64,000 nt of DNA from Ligula intestinalis (GCA_036362985.1 JAYGXS010000007.1:9841388-9905387), one strand, 5' to 3'. Counted from the stretch's first letter, positions 1-11,990 are shown. Notes: generated by a model from the sequence alone, not told the origin. Program-made: numbers and translations.

Positions 1-328
1 CAGATTGACTTGCCCGGGAAATAACGACTTAACAGAGGCTAATCTACACTCCACCGCGGCCAGTTGCGTCGCAATGAGCAAACTACCAGCCCAAGATGCA
101 TGCCAGATAATCCAGGCTGCACGGCCTGGGCATTTTGCTTTGTGCCTGAATCACAAGAGTTTGCGCGAACATGCCCTCCGCCAATTAAGGCCTAAACTCA
201 TCTTGTGCAGGTTTTTTCATTGCCTTCTGCAAGCAGCTGTCATTTCAACGTTCCTGCTTTTTCAACAGCTAAATATGCCAGGAAAAAATAACTTTAGTTT
301 TGCCCCAATCTGATTTTATTTGTTTTGA

Positions 329-660
329 ATTGATCCAATTGTAAAAAACGCGAGGCGTTCTGCAGGATTTTAATCCGCGCAGCAGTGAAGGTCTGTACCG
401 GAAGCCAACGCTCTTACTATTGAGCTACAAACACTCCACCGCGCGCCATGAATTTACTCACATATGGGTTGATATTACTCGCCTAAATGTACCGCTCGTT
501 TGGAGTCCACCAATACAGAACAGCAAGTTGACTGCCCATGCAGGATTTCCAAAGCAATCACTGAGCTCAGTTGTTAGATTATTGGCTTCGGGTAAAGGCC
601 ATCCCTACTACGGGGGTTCAAATCCAGCCGAACGCCTTGAGTTTTTGACGATGGGGTCAA
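329..660. mobile_element. Palindromic foldback element with two tRNA-like arms (copy 1)
   Basis: Two tRNA-like segments face away from each other. The left arm (about 350-450) reads on the minus strand, with an A-box-like TAGCTCAATAGTAAGAGC and a B-box-like stretch. The right arm (about 565-640) reads on the plus strand, with GGTTCAAATCC as B box. The outer ends mirror each other: GATCCAATTGT at the left and a decayed GGGTCAACT at the right. The spacer (about 505-565) holds a block, TTGACTGCCCATGCAGGATT, that recurs near 13100 and, inverted, near 42830. The arms are too diverged to be functional tRNA genes. No ORF is present. Confidence 0.6.
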
Positions 661-2049
661 CTCAAATTAAGCAAATCTACCACACATTTTTTGCAGTATG
701 GACTATATTTAGCAAAGACAAGGTCCCTTTTTGCGATGTAGACATTCGAGTTAGAATGACACCCGGGACTATCGTGCCAATCCAACTATTTGCATGTCGT
801 ACCCAATAACCTGGAAGTGATATTTGGCTTTATGTGGTTCTAAGGTTAATAAACAAACATTTTTACGATGAGAGACAGCAGTGCAGAACCAATCATTAAC
901 CCCGACTTCAAGTTGCGTGATCCGGTGGACCTGGGTTTCTAGGCTTGCCCGCCTATTATGCAAGGGAGTGAGAGCTGACAGGTGTCTATGCTTCTTTAGC
1001 TTACTGTTATATAACTAATTTGCAGTTAGTAAAAGGACTTTAAGGGCTTTGTGAGCGGGGAAGTTGCAGCACCCGTACAAACCTTCTCGATCTTTTGCTT
1101 TCATGTTTGAAGAAAACTGGCTCCATAATTCTCCTTCTGGTTAAGCATGCTTATTTGTTGAATAGTCTCATTTTTTGTCAAAATGAAAAGTAGTTGCTCT
1201 ATCGTAACGCAGCAAGGCATTCATATTGGTCGTTGTAACCGGTTTTATCAGCCGGATATCACAACTCAAACGACACAAATGGTGGTCACATTGACGGGAA
1301 GGGTAACATTACTGTTTTTTTCATGCATCTGTTGGGCGGAAAAGCGTCAAATATGTTATGCAGACAGAATGGAAAGTTTAATTTTGTCTTTTCTAAATTA
1401 AAATGCGTCGTACGAGCAATAAGAAATAGTCATACGGGAAATGTAAATTAACAGGAAATCGGCTGTTCTCAGGCCTTTCAAATCAAGCGGTTAATTAAAT
1501 AAGTATCACTTTTTTTCTGATTCTATTAAAAAAATATGAAGGGATTCCTTCCAAATATTCCATGAAGTCCAAACCTGCATTTTTAACATAATAATAGTTG
1601 TAACGATGTTGTAACGATGTGGTCTATCAAGGATAAAAAGTGGGCTTAGGGAATGACTGACGTCACTCCATCGCCAAATTGAGGGTGTTTACGGCATCTT
1701 TCTTTTTTGGGGATAGGAAAGTTTGAATTTATTTGTGGATAGGCAAGTTGCTGTCGTCTATAACGACCTGGATGAATGATAACATAAACTGTCTCAATCC
1801 AAAAAAGTTACTTATTAGGTCTGCTAAAAATATCAAACTACTTAATGGGTATACTCTACTTTTGTTTTTGATAACCTCGAATTCGAAACTGAATCCTTAT
1901 CTTAGTGTAAAAGAGTCATTTCATATTCTTCCGGTAGCTACGGGTCAGTTGTGTTGTTGCTCCGAAATCTTCCTTATTGTAAGCGAAGCGTTACCCATTT
2001 TCGAAACTGGGGATTTTTTGGGGCTGTATGGCGATCCCTAATAATTTAG
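661..2049. other. Unassigned AT-rich sequence
   Basis: I see no convincing coding sequence, RNA gene or repeat here. The only local oddity is a short tandem duplication of TTGTAACGATG near 1600-1622. Short ORFs lack codon bias or recognisable motifs. Confidence 0.5.
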
Positions 2050-2410
2050 GGAGTCTGGCAGATTTGCTTAATTTTAGTTGACTCAAGTGGTTAGAACTTT
2101 GGCTTCGCGTAAAGGCCTCCTCTAGTCTGCGGGTTCAAAGTTCGCGAGGTAGGGCGGGAGTTGAACCCGCAGACTAGAGAAAGTCTTTATGCGAAGCCAA
2201 AGCTCTAACCACTTGAGGTACGAACCCCACAACTCGTTCGATGAATTAATCACACTCTACCCAGTTATGAATAAATAAACGGCACGAGGTTTGGCGTTTG
2301 CAGCTCAATGGTTAGAGCTTTGTCTTCGCGTGAAAGCCTTCTCTACTCTGCGGCTTCAAAGCCCACTGAACGCTGCGAGTTTATTTCACGATTGGATCAA
2401 CTGAGATCCC
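2050..2410. mobile_element. Triple tRNA-like array of the foldback family (copy 2)
   Basis: Three tRNA-like arms occur in the order plus (2085-2143), minus (2150-2240), plus (2293-2373). The first two form a near-perfect hairpin with about 60-nt arms around a spacer of about 20 nt. Arm 1 contains CAAGTGGTTAGAACTTTGGC and TGCGGGTTCAA, and arm 2 is its reverse complement with a few changes. Arms 2 and 3 repeat the head-to-head arrangement of the other copies, with a spacer that includes GAATTAATCACAC. The sequence after arm 3 ends in the family tail (GATTGGATCAACT). The flank GGCAGATTTGCTTAATTTTA at 2057 recurs beside the other copies. Confidence 0.6.
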
Positions 2411-4159
2411 TAATAAGCCACAGATGGCCAGCTCAGTCAGTTAATCTCAGCCTTCTGTTGTGGAAATTATTTTTGGTCAAGAATATGCCTGGTTGTTTGG
2501 AAGAATTTCCAAATATTGGGCCGTATGGCCATTTTCATAAGACCTTATAGCCAAAAAACTAATTTTTTCGGTATATGGTTTGAATATATATTCTATTTTA
2601 AAGATTTTGACATGAACATTGAACAGAGTCTACGTTTATGAAGTAAAGTTTGAAAACACAAAAAAAAACATCGAACTTTTTTCGTAATTTAAACGTTAAG
2701 CTCTTTGTAAATGTCATTAAACAACGACATATATTTAAAATACTTTGACTTATGAAAAGTTTTTTAGGATTATACATTAAACTTACAAAATTATTTGAAT
2801 TATAATGTTTAAGTTTTTAGATAATCTTACCTCTGAGGAATGTGAGTGTGATTGAAAAAATTGTATTCTTCTCGACCAATTAGTACTTATTCATATTCCT
2901 TTGAATTAACAAATTTGTCTTAGGTTGTTCATAATTATTTCGAGTTTTTTTCACATGAGTTAATGCCGGTTGGCGAGGGATTATTAATCTTTCGCAAACT
3001 TTGGCCTTTTGCGCGACTGCCCTGCCATATTGTACTTTCTACGGCTAGGAGTTAATTATGTCATGCAAAAATACTTGCAAATGATAAGGCATCAAAAAAT
3101 TAATTGGTCCCAATAAATTGTGCCCGCTCAACCTGTGTAAAACTCCTAGTACAAAAAACTGCTTCAAGCAAGACAACCGCAAGGCTTCAAAACCATAACC
3201 GAAAAAGACGACGCTCCATAAACTCACAATTTTTCAGATAACAGTAGATTAGCTATTTAGGAAGAGCAACCGGCATGTATACAAAGACGCCTGTCCCCTT
3301 TCATACGCAATTAATGAACAGTATAATGGTAATAAAGAAGTAAAGCGTTAAAACGACTCTTTATCTGTCCACAGTAACCCAAATAATTACATATTTTAAG
3401 GTAAAACGGACTATTTCATGCCTTCTAATTATAAACATAGCAAGCCTGGATTTTATGAAGCGTAGGCAAAATGATTTGAATAATTAATTATACGTGGCTT
3501 CAACATAAAAGCGTGGTTTGCAAGTCTGTAAAATAAATGTTGCTTTTACCATCCAAATATGTTAGTAATGTATGTGCTGTCTTGCCCAAGAGCACATTTA
3601 TGCGTTTAGAAAATTTGAAGCACTCTTCCCGGGCACTAATTAGAAACAGACATAGGCAGCAGATATTATCAGAGCAAACACTTATCTTGACGGGTTTTCA
3701 ACTGCAATCTGTCTTCGCATGACAGAAATAACGAATGGAAGCACACAACAACTTGAACTTACACAAAACTTAGTAGCAGGTGATTTGTCATTGCTGTGAA
3801 TAATAAATAAAAAATTTGCCTTCAAAGCTGAAAACATGACATGAACATTTTGGGAAGGTAGTAAACACATATTAAAGTAAGAATGAATGTAGGTGCAAGA
3901 TTACCAGAGAGTGGCCACATATTCAAATTGCTTACGCAATTCGGACTTCTCCCGCTGTATAGAGGTTGCTTCCGCTTTGCAAAAGATCTGATCTGTTCGT
4001 GCCTGAACAAACACTCAAAAAGGTGTTTTTAGATCGACAGAATGGTTATGGTTTGATGTATATTCTGTGATCCAGTACCGTGTGACTCTATTTTCTTGTT
4101 CGAAAAGCCAATAAGACCACTTGTTAACAGCCGTCATGAAATGTGTTGGTATCAATAAA
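2411..4159. other. AT-rich unassigned sequence
   Basis: This stretch is strongly AT-rich, especially 2550-2830, with many short homopolymer runs. I see no gene, tRNA or recognisable mobile-element domain. Small ORFs on both strands look random. Confidence 0.5.
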
Positions 4160-5230
4160 TCCTTCTGTGTATGCTCATTTAAACTTTAAAGATCGTTGGA
4201 GTCTTTAAAAAAATGCAGTCAGTACTAGGTCAAAAGTGATTAAATGAGTGAGTGAATGCTTTATTTTGTAGGTAATTTTCAAAATCTTTAGCAAAAATAG
4301 GCTCCATTCACGGAGAGCAATGGATGACTTAAGGAAGGCATCATGGTAAAAGGTCACAGAATACTTAAAGTTAAAGGTTGACACGACATCCACATGTATT
4401 ATGGAGACAGGTTGGCTTTCAACTTCTCAATTTTCTTTTCTTATCACGTGAGGTAGCGTGCTGGGAATGGGAGTACAGAGTGCTGATATGCTGATGTATG
4501 GCAAGACATATGACAGAAGCTTCGACATGCAGTGCGGGAAGACATCGCAGCCATTAGTTCAGAGAGGGTGAGCGACCTCACAATGAAAACAATCAACAGA
4601 TTGCATGACCGTTTTAAAGTTTCGCTGTATTATATTGTGAGTATTAAAAGGGTTAGGAAAATCGGACAGCTGAAGAGAGCACTTTAATTACACTTTTACT
4701 AATGACCAGGTTTTTTTAAGTTAAGCTGGAAAAATAACTGGAGAGCAGTAAAGAATTATGGGAAGAATACAGGCATCTATAAATCGCCTGATTAAGGCTT
4801 GCAGTGCGCGATATGAACGCAAGCTTCGGACATAATATAAAATTACTCATATGAAGAGTAAACGAGAGGTTTGATGCCAGAATAACACCAGAAAGGAGGA
4901 TACCTCCTTGGGCAGAATGTCAATAGTTTCAGGACTGGGAGAGGGTCGCAAGCAAAAAACAAACTGCACTGACTTCCACTCGTCAATTAGAAGGCCCTTT
5001 GCTGACGACCGTCTTGACACGTGGCCAACAACCATAGCATCAGCATATTTAACAAACAAACATGCTTTTGGCATTTGTGGGTCATCAGCGTGGAGAGAGA
5101 AAAGACGGAGGGAGAATTCCACGGAGGTTGGGCAGGACCGTGGATTTTCGCTTGCCGCACTGAACGAATTAAGTGCGGGAAGTGAAATAGCCCCTATGCT
5201 AAACGACAGCCCAGACGGGGAGTGCCGCGT
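4160..5230 (-). mobile_element. Decayed LINE reverse-transcriptase fragment, CR1/Rex-like (family B, copy 1)
   Basis: On the minus strand, a frame ending near 4847 contains FSLHADDPQ followed by CLFVKYADAMVVGH. This is the catalytic block of a non-LTR reverse transcriptase, in which YADD has become YADA. Farther downstream on the same strand (about 4690-4790), ILYCSPVIFPA matches the thumb region of the same class. The order catalytic block then thumb is as expected. Frameshifts and stops separate the pieces, so this is dead. A second copy in the same orientation lies at 46680-47560 and carries LHCSLVIFPVLFKKKFS at the matching place. The clade is inferred; only the reverse-transcriptase identity is well supported. 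Confidence 0.55.
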
Positions 5231-8224
5231 GCAGAAGTCTTATTAAGCAGAATATGGCGCGGATTGGTATTATAGGCTGAAAAGTGCTCGAGAAAAGCAC
5301 ATGCATATGCACGGCAGCCCCTATCTACATTTTTTTAGAGCAGATTGGTCAATTATTGGAAAACCCGAGTTAAGCAGACAACTATTTGCCCTCATAATAG
5401 ACTCAGTAAATCACTGTGCCTTAAAATCACAATTTCTACAGAAGACATTCCTCAATCCTTTCGGGGACCGAACAATAAATTCTTACTAAAGTGATTTTAT
5501 CCCACTGTCGTCAAGCAGCGAAAAGTAACGCACGACCACATGCTAATGCATAAAGTTACCATCAGGCAATTACTTTTCCCGTTTGGAGACGGCTTTTTAA
5601 TATGACCCTCCCTCTATATAGGGTCCGCATTTGCACCCTCAGGACAGAAAATTAGGCAAAAATACTTATGCATGTAACGTTTGACTGCCATAGTGGGCGG
5701 AATAAAAATATATGCATATAGAATGGCAACAGGTATTTTTCTGCTTGACGTAGCGTTAGAGGTTTTAGATAACTTTAGGCCAGCAGTTTAAAAAGCTGCA
5801 TAAGCAACAAAAAACGTAAAGTATCGTACAGTCTTTTTGCAATCCTCACAGCGGCCCAGTACCTGTTAACGGGTGACAGTTTTGAGCGATAAAAAATAAA
5901 AATATGATGTTACGTTACACTTTAAAGTAATGAGTACTGAACTTGTGAAGACATAAAAGGGAATATGAATATATTTTAGGATTATGATATGCACTGGTGT
6001 CTAGTTTAGCGCAGATAGGGAGAAATATCTACGACAAGAGGTCAGCACAGCTCCGCTCCAAAATGATCAAAACTAAGGCACATGTTGTACACAAAAATGT
6101 TAATTTATAGCATTACCTCATCAAGTAAACAATTTTGTTCAAATGGCCGCAATTGTTGCCATTATACCTTGACGTAACTGCATTTTAAAATATAGAGGGT
6201 CTGAAAAATGTATACACACATTAAACAATTGTAAACTTGGTGTGTATCATAATTTTATCATTCTAAAAATTCAAAAATACTTGCAAGTATCATTTTATAG
6301 TTTTGTGACTGACTTTTCTCAAACTGACGTCAATTTTGATCAGGACCCTGCTGACAATGCGGAGCAATGGAATCGCACACACCATGACAAAATTCCCTTT
6401 ATTTGGGCTCATTCATTTATAGTCAAAATGCAGTGCAAAAAAACAATAAAATAAATTCTTTAAATATTTTTTACATATTTTAAATAATAAAATTATAATC
6501 GAAATTAAGTTGACAATTCTCTAAAATGTGCATGCATATTTTAAGGACACCATGTATATTTTCTCGTATGTTTTGCCGTTCAGTAGTAGATATGCTTCTT
6601 AGTGTAATAAAAAGGCGTCTTGACTTCAAAATTGCCGACACTTTCTATTGCGTTGAGGAGAAATCAAAGTTTAAATTCGCATCACATGTATTTTTAACTG
6701 CTGAAAGATATCACGTGCAAGCAGCTCCCTGACCACCGTATGGATAATGAATGAACATTTGTAAATTAAAATTAAGCGAGACTTTACATTTGTCTACCGC
6801 TTCTGCAGTTTTTTTGAGTTACCTACCTGAGGTTATCCAAAATATCATAAACCTACATCAGAGAGGAAATAAAGTTGATTACTTCTCTGTGTGCAGTGGT
6901 TTTTAGCCCGCATTCTATGACAGCCCAAAGTTACATGAATAACCGTTTTGGTGGTGTGAAAGCATCTCCGCATTTTCGAATGAACTGAGAGATAGTTCCT
7001 GCAGAAATTATGCTCTAAATGCATATTGGTTTGCTGAGACTGTTAAGAAGGCAAAATGATAGCTGTTTAAATCGGTTCCTTTTCAAAATTCAAAAATATT
7101 TCAATGAACTCAAAAAAACGCATAAATGTTTCCTTTTACACAATGCCTGCTCCGGTGACTTGCCTCGATAGCGGAGATTTGACTCTTTTCTGGACTTTCA
7201 ACCCACTTTTTTGATTTTGAAACTGGCAATCGTTAATTATTTAAATTGGTTCACCAATGCTAATTTAAATCCACAATTGCAATGTGTTATGATTAGAGTG
7301 CCTGAAATGCAAGTCAACATGCATTTTGTTGTTCGTTTTAGCAAGCATTTCGGTTACTTACCACAGACGAGTCATGTTCTTAATGTCTTAATCTAAAATT
7401 TGGGTGATATCGTTCATGGCTTGCCTGTCAAATGTGATTGACTTTATGGAGGCATTTCATTGGCTCATTGTGAATTCTTCATCTGCCACTGGCTTTGAAG
7501 TAGGTAATTTACTCTACAGGCTAGCAACCGTCGACATTTTTGCTAAAGTAATGAGGATTTTCGATTTTCCTACTTGAAGCAGTTCCTTGCCGCTATGAAT
7601 TTACAACAGACGTAGACAGCAAACATTAATTCGGACCAATACATGACGGCTATTTAATGTCAATCCGTTTGGACTGGCATAATTATCGACTTGCAATACA
7701 CAGCATTTACAAAACATCAATACATATTGGTAGGATCGTTGCTCACGATAGAGGAGGAGTAAGGAAACTGGGTTCTTCGGACCGCAATTTATGCATACAA
7801 AACCGGTTATATTAGCGAACAACCGGGTTTTTTATAAATCATAGATCTGAGAACTTCCAGGAACATAAACAATTAGAATGTGGCCCGGTTTTTTGCATTT
7901 CTCATGTTTTTTTCCACGTTGCTTCTCAGAAGTTGGGGGTAAAAGTTTTTCGTCCTTTAGGCTAATCCGAAGAAGATTGTAGAGTCAACGATTAGACTCA
8001 TATGTAAGAGGTATAATCAAAGACTAATTTACTTATATTTCCTATTTTTACAGCCATTTAGGGAAATGTTTAACGACCTTGGCTGCAATTTGCATTTGCG
8101 TTTGTCCAATTAATTTGCATAACCAGTTATATATGAATTCATAAGCAATTTGTTAAGTATACAACGGCAAGGCATCCTTAGTCAATTACGGAGAATAGTT
8201 ACAGGAGGATTGATCAGTAGGCGA
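5231..8224. other. AT-rich unassigned sequence
   Basis: About 3 kb in which I recognise no gene, RNA or mobile-element domain. Base composition is AT-rich throughout with several homopolymer runs. ORFs are short and lack domain motifs. Confidence 0.5.
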
Positions 8225-8560
8225 AGAAGGCTATTCAATCGCTGGTACAACACTTTTATTCGCCTGACGTTTCGATCCCCCTCGCGGATTGTTTAGCAGA
8301 AACATGAGCGAAAAAATTGTAGCCAAAAGGGGTGATAAATGCACAGGAAAATGCAGTATTTTTAGGACACAATCATTACTGCACACGTATGATAAATAGC
8401 GACAATTAACGATAATTACCACTCTTGTGCGTGGATTGCTTGATGTTCACCATGCCAGCCGTGATCTAGTGAACGCGTTGTGTAATGGAACGTGATGACT
8501 TCCCGGCTATCTGGCATTCCCAGTGTAGGCGTAAGACAACACCGCAGTCTGTGCGTTCCC
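8225..8560 (-). mobile_element. Penelope-like element terminus (family c), 5'-truncated
   Basis: This is a decayed copy of the 3' part of the PLE at 53970-54844. Shared blocks in the same order include CAATCGCTGG, TTTATTCGCCTGACGTTTCG, TTGCAGTATTT-like text, ACAATTAACGATAATT, CTTGTGCGTGGAT and GGCTATCTGGC. The terminal motif on the minus strand is CGAAACGTCAGGCGAATAAA. No ORF survives. Sequence similarity ends near 8560, and the palindromic tRNA-like element follows. Confidence 0.6.
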
Positions 8561-8729
8561 CAAGTATCGAGTTTATTTGGTTAAATGGAGCCTCAGAACC
8601 GAATATGGCTAGACTACGCGGTCTAAATTGCCTGTTCGCTCATATTGATGAATTTGAGATCAGCTTAATTATTTGGCAGAGGGTGGCAGAGCTTCTTAAT
8701 TTAGTTGACCCAATCGTAAAAAAACCCGT

Positions 8730-8809
8730 GGCGTTCAGCGGGATTCGAACCCGCATAGCAGGAAGGGCCTTTAAGCAGCAAGCGCTTTACCACTTGGGCT
8801 ACAAATGCC
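8730..8809 (-). repeat. tRNA-like arm (minus) of the foldback element
   Basis: Reverse-complement reading gives GGCATTTGTAGCCCAAGTGG at the start and a B-box GGGTTCGAATCCCGC near the end, about 80 nt in all. Acceptor pairing is imperfect (GGCATTT versus GAACGCC) and the anticodon arm is abnormal, so it is a tRNA-related element rather than a tRNA gene. Confidence 0.55.
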
Positions 8810-8897
8810 ATGCCTTCCGCCGTGAATTTAATCAAACTTGACAAAGTTTGGTGGATACAATCGTTCCAAGTGTGATTAGATTCACGCCGCTAGGCGT

Positions 8898-8977
8898 GGC
8901 GTTTGTAGCTCAAGTGGATGAGCGTTGGCTTCGTAAAGGCCTTCCCTGCTATGCGGGTTCGACTCCCGCAAAACGCC
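8898..8977 (+). repeat. tRNA-like arm (plus) of the foldback element
   Basis: An 80-nt sequence with perfect 7-bp terminal stem, D-arm and T-arm pairing and box A/box B matches. The anticodon arm is replaced by a small stem-loop (GGCTTCGTAAAGGCC), so no amino-acid identity can be given. It could still carry an internal RNA polymerase III promoter. That is an inference from the boxes. Confidence 0.55.
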
Positions 8978-9010
8978 GGTAATTTTTACACAATTGGGTC
9001 AACTATATTT

Positions 9011-10376
9011 TGGCTGAATTGTTCGTACTGTCTATGGTGAAGCGCAGAAGTGAAATAGTGCTAACTTTATTAACATCATCATGGTATTTTTCTGAACTAT
9101 GTCGCCAAGACTTCTGCTGTTTACTCCTGTTCCAAATTAGACTGTTGTTTACGATGGTCAAATACCTCCAGGTTATACTCAGCGTTTTGCATTTCGCGGG
9201 TCTAGAATGCAAACAGCGAAAATTTAGGTCCACGTTTAGCGTCCATGGTAACTTAATGCTTTTAAGGCAAATTCTTAAGTTTTTATGCACTTCGCATCTC
9301 ATTATACTACGAAAGCACCAGCAGATTTGGTAGTCCGCGTTGCTAAAATAAATAGGTCTCGACATCTTCTTATATTTCTTGATTTCCTGGTTAACCGAGG
9401 AAATACCACCTTATAACAGTCGCGGGTCAATTTTTGCTGTCAGGTGACTGGACACACAGAATCACGCACTATGCGCATAAACACCCTCTAACCTTCGACC
9501 ACAGGACTGTGTTGTCTCTCTTTCTCACCCTCTGCATACTAATTTATCTTAAAAACGCTGTTGCTGTCCCACAGATCATGTGGGCATTCATGACAAATGA
9601 ATGCACCACAAGACCACTTTCAGCACCGCGGCCACAGATGTGAGGGCCTGTTGCAGTTCCCCCTCCTGCCAACTCTGCTATGTCCGCTCTGATGGATGGC
9701 TTGTTTACCACGCCTGGCTTTGATGTTGACGCTCGTATACTGTACCGTTTTCTCACAAAAAATGGCCGACTATCCGTCTAATAATACAGAAGTTACTTTT
9801 GACGGTCGTGTGTTGTTTTGGCAGAATTGTATCCAACAGAGATGCCGCTGACTACCTGTGACGCATCCATACTATCTGAATTTGCATGAAAGTGTTAAGC
9901 CAAATAACTCCTCTCCAACACCTACTTCACATAAACCGGGAGTTCTAGGACCTTTGATATTCAGTGACTGTCTACTTCGGTAGTAAACAGGAGCGCAACA
10001 ACAAAGACGTAGTTTTAACTTTTGCAAATATTCCCATGTACCGGACCGATGATGGAAACGTACGATTACCAAGCATGCTTTTTAAAAACATTTTTATTTA
10101 CTGCCTCCAAAGTAACCCCGCCCTTTTAACTAGCCAAAATAGCCTACTTTTTTGTTGTTTTTCACCCAAATCCCATCAAAGGCCTTGTATGACGGAACTA
10201 AAATAAACGAATTTGGCTTCTCTGTGGGCTAGAAAGCCGCTCAAAAGTCCCTGGTGCTGTTATTGGCTGCGTTTAGGATAGTCACGTTCATTGAGAGCTT
10301 AAATATATCCGTTAAAATTGCCTGTAAGGAATTAATTCTGTTATAGCCCAGTTTTGTTCTCACCCGACTCACCCGT
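9011..10376. other. Unassigned sequence
   Basis: I find no supported gene or repeat. Overlapping short ORFs on both strands around 9003-9365 look like chance. Confidence 0.45.
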
Positions 10377-10430
10377 AGGAAGAAGAAGCCGATAGCGGTT
10401 TTGATAGCAAGCCTTTATTCAGGACGGTAA
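10377..10430 (-). mobile_element. Possible PLE 3' end fragment
   Basis: On the minus strand, CCTGAATAAAGGCTTG, CGCTATCGG and then CTTCTTC resemble the last part of the PLE termini near 8230 and 53980, where AGGCGAATAAA is followed by GCGATTG and CTTCTTC. It is short and diverged. Confidence 0.3.
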
Positions 10431-11160
10431 AAAGACCACGGAATAAAATAAGCGTGTCCAACACAGCCTATTATAAGGCTTTGTTCCTTCTAGATTAATC
10501 CTGACTAATCACTCTGGTGCATGCTGATTCGTGGTTCCTACCGCTGCGAGACATTTCAAGAACATTTGCAGTGCAGGCGTTCGCGTGCGTCACGATTGCT
10601 AGGGGGCGCGCGTGGGCGGCCGCGGCCATGACTCAAACGGGGTGCACTTTTCGTCCCCGTAACAAATTCCTTACCATTTCTGAAAAGTCGGTGTCCAAAG
10701 GCTAATCTCACAGGTGTGAAACACGTCGCCTTAACAATACAATAACCCAGCCCACCCAACTGGCGTCCCACCATTTTTATTTCTCTTTCTACTCGGGACC
10801 GGGTCGGAAGATCGTAGCGTCTTGGGTCTCCTTGCGGCAACATGATTACGCCTCCTCACTCTCCAACATATGCCTGAACTTCACAGATCGCGAGAACAGC
10901 TGACTTGCCTCCGTTTCGAGCTGATGCCCTTTTCAAGGACATGCTCCGAAACACCCATTTGCAGTACATTTAAGTTCTGGCGTTGTAAAGCCCGAAAAAC
11001 CGGAAATTGGCACACATACACGAACGGATGTGAGATTTGAAGTTGTTTTAGTAATTGCGCGCACTGAGCAGAACGAATAAACTCTCCACTCTCTCGTGCG
11101 AACGCCATGAGGAAAGAGGGAAAGAACATATGTATCTGCTACTGCTCTTTGACCATGGTT
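10431..11160. other. Unassigned sequence with a GC-rich patch
   Basis: A GC-rich patch around 10590-10640 (GGGGGCGCGCGTGGGCGGCC) stands out, but I see no gene. The ORFs here have no recognisable domain. Confidence 0.4.
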
Positions 11161-11240
11161 CCGATGACGAGTCCGCGACGGATATCGAAAGGTCAGGCGA
11201 ATATACGTATTGTCCCAGCGATCGAGTCATCTTTTTTTTC
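11161..11240 (+). mobile_element. PLE terminal motif with hammerhead-like core
   Basis: The plus strand holds CCGATGACGAGTCCGCGACG, then GATATCGAAAGGTCAGGCGA, then GTATTGTCCCAGCGATCG. The same block occurs on the minus strand at 53985-54050. The elements CGATGA, a GTCC/GGAT stem and CGAAA resemble the conserved core of a hammerhead ribozyme, and PLE termini are known to carry such ribozymes. I could not find convincing closing-stem complementarity by eye. Confidence 0.45.
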
Positions 11241-11875
11241 AAAACGGGAAATAACCTACTGGCGATAGTTGAATAGATACATAATAGTAAACAAGTATAT
11301 GACAAGAAAAGGGTGTTATATAAAGAGAGGGTGCCATCTGGAATGGGAGACCAAGGAGAACGCAACGCTGTAAGCAACTGTAGGAGTGAGACGTAGGGAT
11401 GCTGAAATTGAACGAGAGGAATTGGTACTATCTGCGAAGATTATAGATGTGTGGTGGACGGCCACAATACCTGTTCCCCCTTCGTTCTGCGAGGTTTGCT
11501 GCCCCAAGATCATGCGAAGTCACAAACGACTGTTCCAATTCGTTCTTTAACTGGAGCCCCCATCCTCCGACGCTTCACCTCATAGCTACTTCTGGCTAAC
11601 TGCTAACAGCTGCGCCAGCGTCCTCTGTCCTTCGGCTTTCCGGCGACCCCACAATTGGCCTTAGCTTATTCAGTCACGCAAACATGTGCGCACACACCCG
11701 CACATTCACTCGCGTCCAAATAAGCACGCCTTCCTGATGACCGCTTACCACGTCTCTTCTTTGGCCAGCGCAACAGGGGGTCTGTGCAGGCGACATCCCC
11801 TCGGCAATTGCAACACACCAATAACAGAACACTTGAACCTGCTCTGGAATCCTACTTAAGCAGCTGACACCAATG
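11241..11875. other. Unassigned sequence
   Basis: I see no supported feature. Composition becomes GC-richer from 11500 onward. Confidence 0.4.
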
Positions 11876-11990
11876 TCTCATTCTCTCTCAGGTCTGGCTG
11901 GACGCATTCAACATGAGCCCTGGCCTCGCCATGGCCACTGCCATCTGAGACAGCAATTGGGAGTTCTGTACTCAATAACCAACTCCTTCT
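11876..11990 (+). repeat. Repeat family R, copy 1 (LTR- or SINE-like)
   Basis: TCTCAGGTCTGGCTGGAC, then GAGACAGCAATTGGGAG and GTACTCAATAA, match in order the sequences at 17860-17985 and 19520-19660. The AATAAA-like polyadenylation signal just after the shared block suggests a transcribed terminal repeat. The element type is not resolved. Confidence 0.45.

Larger units (their letters stand above)
8682..9010. mobile_element. Palindromic foldback element with two tRNA-like arms (copy 3, best preserved)
   Basis: The left arm on the minus strand (8730-8809) and right arm on the plus strand (8898-8977) are each about 80 nt and tRNA-like. The right arm has a perfect 7-bp acceptor-type stem (GGCGTTT with AAACGCC), a D-arm-like GCTC/GAGC, a T arm GCGGG/CCCGC around TTCGACT, and A and B box matches. 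The anticodon region cannot form a standard 7-nt loop. It forms a short hairpin, GGCTT with AGGCC. Outside the arms the ends mirror one another: AGTTGACCCAAT at 8702 and ATTGGGTCAACT at 8991. Conserved inner flanks (TGTGATTAGATTCACG) lie between the arms, so the tRNA-like part is not at the 5' end as in a normal SINE. Confidence 0.7.

Noticed and set aside
1599..1622. Minisatellite
   Set aside because: Only two short units of TTGTAACGATG; too little to call a tandem array.
8898..8977. Functional tRNA gene
   Set aside because: The anticodon arm cannot form a 7-nt loop with a defined anticodon, and the sequence belongs to a repeat family.
10556..10843. GC-rich minus-strand ORF as a coding exon
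   Set aside because: Open frames are expected in the GC-rich patch and no family resemblance was seen.
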